A program made the translations under genes and the position numbers. Below, in pieces: positions 24,031 through 35,492 of a DNA stretch of 64,000 bases; positions within the stretch are counted from its first letter, which is position 1; each line of letters opens with the position of its first letter. The notes beneath the pieces were generated by a model. It ran no database searches and was not told the DNA's origin. It saw nothing but the letters and a program-made list of their open reading frames with translations. The DNA is from Artocarpus heterophyllus (lineage: Eukaryota > Streptophyta > Magnoliopsida > Rosales > Moraceae), in NCBI GenBank assembly GCA_025403435.1, contig CM046345.1, positions 14,575,930 to 14,639,929 of the forward strand. The letters run 5' to 3'.

Positions 24031-25194
24031 AATAAAATAGAGTTAAAAGGAATTAAATTTGTTATGAGGTGCTCTTTATTCGTTAGGTTGTCTCCCAATA
24101 AGCGCATGGTTTATTGTCCTCAGCTTAAAGTGGAGAAGCTTTCATCAAAGAGCAGTTTGCACCCATAAATGTGTCATAGAACAACACATATGAGTCTTCA
24201 CTATTGATGCCCTCAAGCTTGGCAAAATGTGGAAAATTTTGGCATGTTGCACCAACTTGACTCAGTTTCGATTGATATGCTTGGAATAAGAACTCTTTTT
24301 TCGGCTCAAGCTCAGATTGCATAATATGGTGATGGTGGCACCAATGGGAAGTAAGGATCCGCTAGTGGTGCATGTGTCATTACCATCGATGAGCTCATGT
24401 CGATGGTCGCATAGGCTTCTTTATCCTCCAATGGGTCTTGTGACTTGGTTTCATCGTAGGACTCCTCGAATGATAACCCTTCAAATTGCTTGTCACTCGC
24501 CACTTGATTTTCCAAAACCATGCTTGTGATTTGATATTCATAAAGCTCACAGCCTTGGATGATCGTCTCATGATTGGAAGATGTGAATTAGTTGTAATCT
24601 CACGAGTATCTAAATGTTAAGTTAAGACTACTTCATAGGCTTCTAGACTTTCATCCGGAGGATCGATCTCATCTAGAGACTCAAATTCCCGTAAAGTTTC
24701 CCTATAACTCATAGTACTCTCCTAACCTAAGTTGTTCAAATCATCTTTATCTTTATGCCACACCATATTTTCTACATTCAATTCATATCTTGGTCTTCCA
24801 ATTTTCTTACTCTCCATACCAATTGGTCTAAGTGATTCTCTAGGGTTTGAAGTCTCGCTTTAGTGTCTTGATGAAATTACATGTTCACGACAACTAAAGC
24901 ATCCACAATGTCTTCTAGAGAATCCTCTTTATGTTGTTGGACTACCGAGGCTCCTTTTAGTACTGCCACTAAAGCTTGTACTTCATAGGATACCCCGATG
25001 TTTTGAGGTTGAGTGTTAACTCATAGCTTAAAATTGTAATAATTGTCCTCTCAACCTTGGTTGGTCCTTGAACAATTCTAATTCCATTCATCATATTCAG
25101 CTATGTCTTTTAACATGAAGTAGGCTTCATCCATGAATTGTTGGTAAAAAGACGTGGTACCATTACCTCTTTCAACCCAATGTCATGTTGTAGC
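24031..25194 (-). other. interior of the second Athila-like element, unknown reading frame
   Basis: Minus-strand frames of 65 and 69 codons (24125-24322 and 24312-24521) lie here, and at about 24750-25150 an interrupted frame with coiled-coil-like stretches (LQTLENHLDQL...RVRKLED). They may be the C-terminal part of a gag-like or extra protein of the element, but I cannot assign a family. Near 24085 the plus strand has GGTTGTCTCCCAATAAGCGC, shared in altered form with 16240. Confidence 0.35.
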
Positions 25195-27201
25195 TGTTGG
25201 AAAAATAGTACGTAGCAAAATTTTAAAAAATTTTACATCAGAGTATCTTTCAAAACACAAGTTTGACATGCTATATACATAAATTGACTAGATCTTACTA
25301 ACCTTTGTGTGTCGAAGAACTCTCGCAAAACGTGAAGAGAAGTAACGTTTCATAAAAGCCTCAACTAACTGATCTTATTTGCTATTCCCTATCCATGACC
25401 GGAGTAAGTGTTGGCTCACACGTATAACTCTTCCACCTGTAACTCTCATTCTAACCAATCGAGAGAACCCAAAGCAAGTGTTCGTGATTTGTGAACAAAA
25501 GCTCTCATAGAGTTTTCAGATTCTCACTAGCAGATTATCACTCTTAATCTCTCAATTGATCTAAATAACTTATGAGACTCATTCCCTATTTATAGAGGTT
25601 AGGTCTAGGGTCAGTCTATATCAGATAAGGTCTCAAAAATTCAAATCAGAATCAAATTCGGATCAGTATCTGATGAAATCCACATAAAAAGGCGTGATTT
25701 TTTTTTGCACATAGGCAGGTCGATCTGTCTAATAAGCAGGCCAAACTTAAGGATCGGCATACCAAACTACCAAAAAAAATCAGCGAATCTTTTATCTTTC
25801 ACCCGAGATTCTATAAAATAAAGTCTCAGTTTTAATTCAAATAACCCAATAGAGAAGTTATCTAATTAAAACAACTTTATCTAGATAATATCTAAGAAAA
25901 TAAATGAATTTTTAATAATACTACAAGTTTATCTTGATCTAATTTATCCAAAATTAAATCAACCGATAAATAAACAAGAATTATCTGATCCCAATAATTC
26001 AACAAGTTTATCTTGAATCAATTTTATCACAAAATTAATTCAACCGATAAACAGACATGAATTATCTAATTCTTCCAAATTTAACCAATCTAATAAATCC
26101 AACATAAGTTACCAATTATTAGAAAAGCACGCCGTATCGTTGAAAGGATGTTGTGAGCTAGCAAAGGGGACCAAATAGACCTATATAGTTCAAGCTCCCG
26201 ATAATTACAAAACCCAATATCCTAGATATACATTTCATAATTATCAACTCCAACGTTACTCCACTAAAAGCTTAGAGCTGCACTCTCGAACTATATAGAA
26301 TTACAAAACTCGTATAGCTAAGTCTCCATAACATATGATAGTGTATCGTATCCCTATATGATTATCTATAATCGGCTTAAGGACAAGTTTTGTCTTACCT
26401 TCCTGATTATTTTTATCTTACGTTCTATTATCTCACCATCGGAAAACTTACCATCCAAAGACAGTATACCATTCGGTTACACCTATGTATCCAAATGGTT
26501 GAGCGCTTCAGTTTTTTAATTATAAGATAACGCATATAAGAGGATATCATTACTCCTAAAGAGGAGCTATGGATTCCATATCTATGAATAACAAGTCTAT
26601 GCTATCAAGAGTCATGACTCCAACGTACCGACATGCATACTACTATTAAGATGTGGGTGTCACCCTTTGGTATATCAAAAGATACAAGTCAAGATAACGG
26701 GCTTACTATTCATCTCAAGATTAAGATACAATGCAAATGATTGTCTAAAGTGAATCGATTTGCCAAGATAGAATTATTAATCCAAATCAATTTACTTTAT
26801 GTCCCGATCCAACACATCGTCACCTATAGCAACGTGCCAATGTTTCTATTAACGGAGTCCACCTCCGATGGCCAAGACAAACCATCTCCCAATAGGGATA
26901 TAGACAACATAACAATCTTTACATGAATAAAATGCCCAACTTTATTCTCTCAATTGCAGATTTTATGATTTAGACTGTCACTTTAAGAATCGTGTCTTTC
27001 ACATAATCTGTCCATCATATGCCCAATTCTTAAAGGTTTAGACCGACAGTCTCAGACTATTGTTTCCTTAACATACATTCAATAAATATGAACATAAAGA
27101 GGATAAAATTTGGTATATAAACAATAAACAAATTCTTTATTGCTAAAAATACCTCCAAAAACTTATTACATTTTTACTCTTTAGGACATACATATCTAAC
27201 A
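25195..27201 (-). repeat. 3' LTR of the copia element
   Basis: It aligns end to end with 33179-35178, differing by scattered substitutions and short indels. The minus-strand TATA (CTATAAATAGGG) is at about 25584-25595, and a GGCAGG/GGCC motif patch lies upstream at 25700-25780. Confidence 0.9.
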
Positions 27202-27215
27202 ATCTCTCACTTGCA

Positions 27216-30200
27216 CTAAGTGAGTAAATATGACAAATCTTGCATCCCCATAGCTTCCACATACCTCTCAAAGACTCTCCCAGTAAGTGTCTTCGTAAAT
27301 GGATCAGCTAAATTGTCATCTAACATGATCTTACACACCGTGACATGCCTGCCTTCAACAAAGTCCTTTATCACATGATACTTCTGATCAATATGCTTAC
27401 TCTTCTTGTGAAATATTGGTTCCTTAGCACTAATTACCGCCGCACTGTTATCACAGTACAGTGATACAGCCTTATCCATACTAGGAACTACTTCAACATC
27501 CCCAAGAAACTTGTAAAGCCACACTGCTTCTTTTGAAGCATCACTAGCTGCCACATATTTAGCCTCCATCATTGAATCTGAAGTGCAATCTTGCTTGGCA
27601 CTTCTCCAACTAATGGCACCGCCACCCAGAGTAAACACAAAACCCGAAGTCAATTTCCTAGAATCCAAGCAGGATTGAAAATCTGAGTCAGTATATCCTG
27701 GAGGAGTCAAGTCCTCACCTGAATACATAAGCATATACCAGCGAGTCCTTCTCAAGTACTTGAAAATATGCTTAACCGCAACCCAATGGTTCGGTCATGG
27801 ATCCGCCCAAAATCGACTTACAATCCCGACCGCATAACTAATAACCAGTCGTGTGCAAAGCATGGCATACATGAAACTACCCACTGCTGAAGCATAAGGC
27901 ACCTTGTTCATGTATTATCTTTCTTCATAAGACTTTGGAGAGTCTTTCTTAGAAAGAGTAATTCCAGACCTAGATGGTTGCCCACCTTTCTTAGAATCTT
28001 GCATTGCAGACCTCCTAAGAATTTTATCTATGTAACTAGCCTGAGACAAAGCTATCATTTTGTTCTTCCTATCCCAAAAAATTTGGATACTGAGAACAAA
28101 ATTAGCCTCACCCAAGTCCTTCATGTCAAACTGCTTGGTCAACCATAATTTGACCGATGACAATGCCCCAATGTCATTGCCAATTAGCAGAATGTCATCT
28201 ACATAAAGCAGTAGAAAAACCACATTCCCATCCTTTATGTGTTTGTAAACACATGGTTCATCCACATTTTGTGAGAACCCATAAGTCTTGATCACTTGAA
28301 CAAATCTTATATTCCAAGAACGAGAAGCCTGCTTAAGTCCATAAATTGTCTTTAGCAACCTACAAACCTTCCCCTCTTGACCCGTGACCTTAAACCTGTC
28401 TAGTTGTTCTATATAAATGGACTCATCAATATAGCCATTCAGAAAAGTCTTAACATCCATTGTTAAATCTCGTAGTCAAGAGAGGCAACTATGGACAAGA
28501 GAATCTAGATGAACTTAAGCATGGCTACAGGCGAAAAGGTTTTCTCATAATCGATTCCTTCCTTTTACGTATAACCCTTAGCAACCAATCTAGCCTTAAA
28601 GGTTTTGACCTTTCCATCCACTCCTCTTTTCCTCTTGTAGATCCACTTACATCCTATGGGTTTTACTCCTTCGGGAAGATCCACAATCTCCCAGACCTGA
28701 TTAGTCTCCATAGACTTCATCTCAATGTTCATAGCCTCTGTCCAGAGTTTTAAATCAACATCCTCCATAGCCTCTGCGTAAGTATAGGAATCCTTATCAT
28801 GTTCATCCGGTTCAGCCAAGAAGGCCTCCCCATTGAACATATACTTCTCAAGTTGACGCCCGATCCTCCCACTCCGTCGAAGCCCCTCAGGTTGTGATGA
28901 GACTATAAAAGTGTACATTTTCTAAGGCTTAAATCATTTATCATGCTTTTATTTCTCATTAAATCCTCTAATTAATAGCAATTTTGTATTAAACAATGTT
29001 TTTGTGTCTTAGTATGTAAATATGTTTAAAATGTGTTTTTAGTGTGTTTTTATGTTTAATAGAATTTTTAGAGTCATTTCGTGTGTGTTAAATAAATGTC
29101 TAGTCTGTAAATAGTCAAAATCATAAAAGTAATGCGGTTATTTTATTTTGAGTTTTAGTGTGTTTGATAGTGTGTTTTAAGTTTGTAAATATGTCTTATT
29201 ATATTTTTAGTAATTTCTAAAAATATTTCAAAATGGCTGAGTTAAGGAGTTAAATTGTTTTTTCTCGAGACGCAAGTTGTTGTTCAGGTTTGTTTGGTTC
29301 TTCTAAACTGATCGGAATAGGTTCATTCGGAACCTCTAGAGTGATCGGATCACTCCTTAACTCCTCAAGCACCACTTTGCTTCGAAGTTTAAAGTCATCC
29401 ATGTAACTCTCCTTAAGAAAAGTTACATTAGTTGAAACCACGACTTTATTTTCCTTTGGGTTATAGAAATAAGCCCCTTTAGTCCCTTTTGGATATTCTA
29501 CAAACACGCAAACTTCTGAACGTGCTTTCAACTTATTCAGATCCTTAAACAGGACATGAGCCAGACATCCCTATATGTGAATATGGTTTAAGGATGTCTT
29601 CCTACCTGTCCACAACTCGTGAAGAGCTTTAGAGACCGATTTTAAAGGCACATTGTTCAAAAGATAACATGCGGTTTGTAGTGCATATCCCCAAAAGGAT
29701 AAAGGCAATGTTGAATAACTCATCATGGACCTAATCATGTCCAGCAAAGTCCTATTTCTTCTCTCCACTGCATCATTCTGCTACGGAGTACTCGGCGCAG
29801 TCAAATGGGATAAAATCACATTCTCTAATAAGTATTCCAAGAACTCATCAGAAAGGTATTCCCCACCTTGATCGGATCGAAGTGCCTTATGGGTCTACCC
29901 ACTTGCTTTTCCACTTCAACCCAAAACTCCCTGAACTTGTCAAAAGTTTCGCTTTTATGGTGCATCAAGTACACATACCCATATCTTGAGTAATCATCAA
30001 TAAAAGTGGCGAAGTACTCATACCCTCCTCATGCCCGAATGTTCATCGGTCCGCAAACATCACTATGCACAAGTTCTAGAACCCCTTAACCCTATTGCCC
30101 TTAGATCCGAATGGTATTTTGGTCATTTTACCCTCCAAACAAGATTCACATTAAGGTATAGATTCCACCTTTAAGTGGCTTAAAGGTCTATCCCTTACTA

Positions 30201-30640
30201 ACATTTGAATCCTATTCAGGTTAATATGACCAAGGCACAAATGCCAAAGATAAGTCTTACTAGAGTGAGAAGTTTTAAGTCTTTTAGAGTTATTATCATT
30301 CATCTCAGCATTACGCAAAAGTCCATCTTAGGTTTAATAAAATATAGATTATTTTGCACCCATCTAGAATAGATAAAAGATTTGTTTTTACAAATCACCA
30401 CTTTATCATTAAAAGAAACCAAATAGGAGTCTTTAAATAAACAAGCTATAGAAATTAAATTCCTTTAAAATTTAGGAACATAAAAACAATCTTGCAAAAA
30501 TAAATTCCTATAATTATTAAAATAAAGATGGACGTCTCCCATTGCTTCCTCTGAGACCAAGGATCCATCGCCCATTTGAAGTGTGAAGTCTTCATGCAGC
30601 AGACTTCTCGTTTCTTTAAACCCCTATAGAGAAACACAAA
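27216..30640 (-). pseudogene. copia pol: integrase, reverse transcriptase, RNase H (broken)
   Basis: Integrase core at about 30070-29570: FIDDYSRYGYV, then RSDQGGEY-type residues across a frameshift, then AVERRNRTLLDM, giving the D-D-E triad. Two conserved codons have become TAG (near 29781 and 29570). A connection region follows to 29250. Reverse transcriptase at 28918-27915 shows GCKWIYKRKR, KTIYGLKQASRSWN and LLYVDDILLIGND (about 28185-28215). RNase H at 27755-27216 shows DSRKLTSGFVFTLGGGAISW and VWLYKFLGD, and ends DDNLADPFTK. A 336-bp insertion interrupts the chain at 28924-29259. The enzymes would copy RNA to DNA and integrate it, but no continuous polyprotein can be made. Confidence 0.85.
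28924..29259. mobile_element. 336-bp AT-rich insertion within copia pol
   Basis: The pol reading breaks at 29259 and resumes at about 28918. The hexamer TTTTCT sits on both sides (28918-28923 and 29260-29265), which suits a target duplication. The insert is AT-rich, with recurring GTGTTTTTA/TATGTTTAA words, no clear terminal inverted repeat and no coding. Its class is unknown. Confidence 0.4.
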
Positions 30641-31543
30641 CATGATTAGTTACACCAGAATCTATGACCCAAATGTCACTGGATTTCTCAATTAAACAAG
30701 TTTCTAAATATAGAAGATCACACCTACCTCCTTTGGAAAGGAAGTCCTTGCAATGCTTCTTAATATGCCTGACCTTTCCACAGAAGAAACATTTAAGCTT
30801 CTTCGGGTTCTTATTCTTCTTCTTCTTCTTGCTCTTGGTGGTAGCAGGAATAGAAGACTTCCTATTTTTGGCCCGTTGCTTCTTTCCATTCCCAGAGTTA
30901 GGATTAGAACCAAAAGCAGCTACCAAGTTGGCCTCACCACCCGTAGAAGACTCCCTGATCAGCAGTTCAAACTCTTGTAACTGTTTCATTAATTCTGTTA
31001 AGGTCATATCCCGTCTATTGCTTAAATTAAATGTGGCTCTAAATGGAATAAATTCCTTTGATAGAGTGTTAAAGACTATAGTCATCTGAGTTTTAGCATC
31101 TATGTCGGCTCCATTGGTTTGAGCCTCAACGAAGTAACCCATGACCAACATCATGTGCTCCTTTATAGATGTCCCCGGTCTCTGCTTACAGTTTAAGAGT
31201 TTTTGAGGCACCCCTTGCTGCTTTACTATGGCTTGGCCTCCAAACATATCCTCAAGATTATTCAAGATCTGCTTCATAGTCTCATAGTCCTGATGTTGAG
31301 CCTGTAGCACGTTATCCATGCTAGCCATAACATAGCAATGGGCCTGATCATTTGCATCTTTTCAGCGACCGTATGCTTAGAATTGCTCATTAGATGAGTC
31401 TCCCACAGGCTCGGGAGGGTTTTTAGTACACATTTTAGTTTCTCAAAGGACAGGACGATATCCAGGTTTTGTTTCCAATTGTTATAATTCTCTCCAATGA
31501 ATAGGTTTTTGTCAAGTATCAATGATAAAGTGTTTTTAGACAT
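30624..31543 (-). pseudogene. copia gag with zinc knuckle and protease start
   Basis: Two overlapping minus-strand frames (31543-31274 and 31328-30624) join through one frameshift into a gag of usual copia size. The first starts MSKNTLSLILDKNLFIGENY with the conserved GENY-NWK start. The second has the UBN2-type capsid region, a Lys-rich stretch, and a CCHC knuckle CFFCGKVRHIKKHC (CX2CX4HX4C, Arg replacing the usual Gly). It runs into the protease signature WVIDSGVTNHVC, where the usual DSGA is DSGV. Gag would form the particle; this copy is probably dead because of the frameshift. Confidence 0.8.
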
Positions 31544-33163
31544 TTTTTATCTACAATAAAGAATCATATACCAAACATAAGCAAACATATCATAATAATT
31601 TAGTAAGATAACACAATCATGTAAAAAATATACAAATGCGTTTATGTGTCAAAACCTTGAAAATATCACAACCTTACAACGATAATTCCCAACTCAGAAT
31701 TCAATAAGCTCCTAGGGGAGTCATGCCAAATTCAATTAGGAACACAGATCTCCTCTTGATTAATATATGCCATCCAGGACCCGTAAGATCTAGCATATAT
31801 TAATAATTGTTTCTTTGGCCATTAATTTTATTAACAGAGCTCCTAAGGAAGGTTAATAATAAAATTAACATGAGTGTATAACCATCGTTTTAATATTTTA
31901 TCCATGATTTATAATCACCACCTAGGGGTGTGCAATCATAAATCATGCTAAAATATATTATCCTCTTAGAGATCCAATCTGGTACATGATAGAAATCCCT
32001 TCCTAGGGTCAGGACCATCATGTTTTGCCTATGGACCAACGATGGAGGCCTTAGGTTCTCTCTTTGAATAACCTTCTCCCACTCAATCTTTTGAAATCAA
32101 GGTTTTATTTTAAGATCATGTATGAACAATTTTAATATGAGTGGCACTCCTCATTCTATATGATATGTTATCAATATACATAGCAAATCATATTATAATG
32201 CAGACAAGTAAAGCAATCAAGCAAAGCTACAAACAAAATAATAATAACCATAATATTATGGCTCCACCCTAGAGAATAGAAAACTAAGATTATAAGAGAA
32301 TAATCGAGACATTTATCGATTCTTCATCCTTGAATCCTCAAGCTGTATCCTTCTTCATGTAATGCCTATCTTCAAGTCTTCAATCCCGTATGAATCGAAT
32401 ACTTCATATTTTTGGTCATATCCAAACTTAATGTTTCTCAGAATTGTCCCAAAAATAAAATTAAAACTGTATCGAAAAAACTGCACCTTTTTGAAAATTT
32501 TCCAACTCTCAGTCAGTAGGCCGATCTGGGTGATCGGCTTGCCGGTCATGCAGGTTCGGCCTACCGAACAGAGCCTCTTGATTTTTACCCCACTGACGGC
32601 CTACCGAACCTCACCTCTAGCCTGCCGATCTATGACCATCAGCCTGTCGAACTGTGATGTTCGGCATGCCGACCGAGCAAAAATATTCTATTCCAGAAAA
32701 TACAATTTTTAATGCAATTCATCAATTTTATTTTCAACAATTTAAAAACATAAAATTAGAGACTCAAGAAATACTTGGGAGCATCATCATCATTCTTTCA
32801 GATCCGTCTTCTTCGAATAATTATTTAATTACAAAATTCTTACAAATTTAAAAATAAATAATAATTCCTAGACAGAGATGATAGTTCGCCATCTAATTAC
32901 ATGAAAAACCTAGATACACATTCTAACCTCTAAGGAACCATAACCGGCATAAATTAATTAATTAATAATTAATTAAATAACAATTTAATCAACTATAATT
33001 AATTAATGAACATTCACCACATAACTCATGACAACATATATAATATATAGAAACCTAGAGTACCAGCTTTCTATAAAATTCAATTCAAGCATATGAGAGA
33101 TTAAGATCATAAAATTTATGCGTATAGTATGATCACAAACTCATAAATTTATGTAAAAACCAT
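31544..33163 (-). other. long 5' leader of the copia element
   Basis: About 1.6 kb separates the primer site from gag. It has no long frame. A GC-richer patch at 32510-32690 holds several imperfect palindromes built from GGCCTACCGAAC, GCCTGCCGATC, GTTCGGCATGCCGA and CCGATC/GATCGG. Such a leader could carry packaging or regulatory structure; that is inference. Confidence 0.5.
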
Positions 33164-33177
33164 GTCTCTGATACCAA
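33164..33177 (-). other. tRNA-iMet primer-binding site of the copia element
   Basis: On the minus strand TTGGTATCAGAGA lies one base inside the 5' LTR. TGGTATCAGAGC is the standard plant copia primer site complementary to the initiator methionine tRNA 3' end; the match is 11 of 12. Confidence 0.85.
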
Positions 33178-33178
33178 T

Positions 33179-35178
33179 TGTTGAAAAAATAGTACGTAGT
33201 AAAATTTTAAAAACACAAGTTTGACATGCTATATACATAAATTAACTAAATCTTACTAACCTTTGTGTGCCGAAGAACTCTCGCAAAACGTGAAGAGAAG
33301 TAACGTTCCAGAAGAGCCTCAACCAACTGGTCTTTTTTGCAATTCTCTATCCATGATCGGAGTGAGTGTGGGCTCACACATGCAGCTCTTCCACCGGTGA
33401 CTCTCCTTTTAACCAATCAAGAAAACCCAAAGCAAGTATTCGTGATTTGTGAACAAAAGCTCTCAGGGAGTTTTCAGATTTTCACTAGCAGAGTATCACT
33501 TTTAATCTCTCAATTGATCTAAATAACTTATGAGACTCATTCCCTATTTATAGAGGTTAGGTCTAGGGTCAGTCCATATCAAATAAGGTCTCAAAAATTC
33601 AAATCAGAATCAAATTCGAATCAATATCTGATAAAATCTGCATAAAAACGTGCAATTTTTTTTCGCGCATAGGCAAGCCAATCTATCTAATAGGCAGGCC
33701 GAACTTGCCCCATTGGTAGGCCAAACTTGATGATTGGCATGCCGAACTGCCAAAAAAAAACTCAGTGAATTTTTATTTTTCACTCAAGATTCTATAGAAT
33801 AAAGTCTCAGTTTTAATTCAAATAACCAAATAGAGAAGTTATCTAATTAAAATAACTTTATGTAGATAATATCTAGGAAAATAAATGAATTCCTAATAAT
33901 TCTACAAGTTTATCTTGATCTAATTTATCCAAAATTAAATCAACCGATAAACAGACAAGAATTATCCGATCCCAATAATTCAACAAGTTTATCTTGAAAT
34001 AATTTTATCACAAAATTAATTTAACCAATAAACAGACATGAATTATCTTATTCTTCCAAATTTAACCAATCTAATAAATCCAACATAAGTTACCAATTAT
34101 TAAAAAAGCACGCCGTATCGTTACAGGATGTTGTGAGTTAGCAAAGGGGACCAAATGGACCTATATAGTTCAAGCTCCCGATAATTACGAAACCCAATAT
34201 GCCAGATATATATTTCATAATTATCAACTACAACGCTACTCCACTAAAAGCTTGGAGCTCCACTCTCGAACTATATAGACTTACGAAGCCCGTATAGCTA
34301 AGTCTCCATGACATATCATAGTGTATTGTATCCCCATATGATTATCTATAATCAGCTTAAGGACAAGTTCTGTCTTACCTTCTCGATTATTTTCATTTTA
34401 TGTTCCATTATCTCACCATCGGAAAACTTGCCATCCAAAGATAGTATACGATTCGATTACACCTATGTATCCAAATGGTTGGGCGCTTTAGTTTTTCAAT
34501 TACAAGATAACGCATATAAGAGGATATCATTACTTCTAAAGAGGAGATATGGATTCCATATCTATGAATAACAAGTCTACGCTATTAAGAGTTATGCCTC
34601 CAACGTACCGGCATGCGTACCCCTATTAAGATGTGGGTGTTACCTTTTGGTACATCAAAAGACACAAGTCCAGACAACGGGCCCACTATTCATCTCAGGA
34701 TTAACATACAATACAAATGATTGTCTAAAGTGAATTGATTTGCCAAAGAATTATTAATCCAAATCAATTCACTTTATGTCCCGATCCAACACATCGTCAC
34801 CTATGACATTGTGCCAATGTTTCTATTCACGGAATCTACCTCCAATGGCCAAGACAAACCATCTCTCAATAGGGATATAGACAACATAACAATCTTTACA
34901 TGAATAAAGCACCCAACTTTATTCCCTCGATTGCGGATCTTATGATTTAGACTGTCACCTTAAGAATCGTGTCTTCCGCATAATCTGTTCATCATATGCC
35001 CAATTCTTAAAGGTTTAGACCGACAGTCTCAGACTATTATTTGCTTAACATACATTCAACAAATATGAACGTAAAGAGGACAAAATTTGGTATATAAACA
35101 ATAAATAAATTCTTTATTTATAAAAATGTCTCCAAAAACTTATTATATTTTTACTCCTTAGGGCATACATGTCTTACA
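33179..35178 (-). repeat. 5' LTR of the copia element
   Basis: 2000 bp, the partner of 25195-27201. The minus-strand TATA (CTATAAATAGGG) is at about 33542-33553. Upstream, at 33655-33755, there are at least four GGCA(A/G/T)GCC-like or GGCATGCCGAAC motifs. Promoter activity would read leftwards into the leader and gag. Confidence 0.9.
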
Positions 35179-35183
35179 GTAGC

Positions 35184-35492
35184 AAGTAAGCTGTTGAGGA
35201 AGAGTTGTTGTTGCCACTCCTTTGAGACCCCATGATATGAAAATCAAATGAGCAGATTTTTGTATCTCTCCTAGGCACAATAAATGGACTCTAAGTCTCG
35301 TTGGGCAAAATTTAAGCAGACTCGTTGATTTAACATATCGAAGTAGCTTGCAAAACAAACACAAAAACTACAATTAAAAAAACACAAAATGAAACTTAAT
35401 TAAAATTAACAAAAACCAAAACCAAAACAAAAATAAAAACAAATAACAAATTAATTAGATGAATAGTTCCTTGGCAACCAGCGCCAAAATTT
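35184..35492 (-). other. leader and primer site of the second Athila-like element
   Basis: Next to the LTR the minus strand reads TTTTGGCGCTGGTTGCC, close to the Athila-type primer site (TGGCGCCGTTGCC...). The rest is A-rich leader with no coding frame. Confidence 0.55.

Larger units (their letters stand above)
25195..35178 (-). mobile_element. structurally complete Ty1/copia retrotransposon
   Basis: LTRs of about 2 kb at both ends share TGTTG...TA(A/T)GTACG starts and TACA/AACA ends. The 5-bp target duplication GTAGC is perfect (25190-25194 and 35179-35183). On the minus strand the order is 5' LTR, tRNA-iMet primer site (TTGGTATCAGAG, 33166-33177), long leader, gag, protease, integrase, reverse transcriptase, RNase H, polypurine-like GTGAGAGAT and 3' LTR. 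The order integrase before RT defines Ty1/copia. Stops, frameshifts and a 336-bp insertion in pol make this copy non-autonomous now. It is the youngest large element in the nest, since it interrupts another and nothing large interrupts it. Confidence 0.9.

Noticed and set aside
30664..31089. 141-codon plus-strand frame opposite copia gag
   Set aside because: It is antisense to a clear gag with CCHC knuckle; its Leu/Phe-rich run is the complement of the Lys-rich gag stretch.
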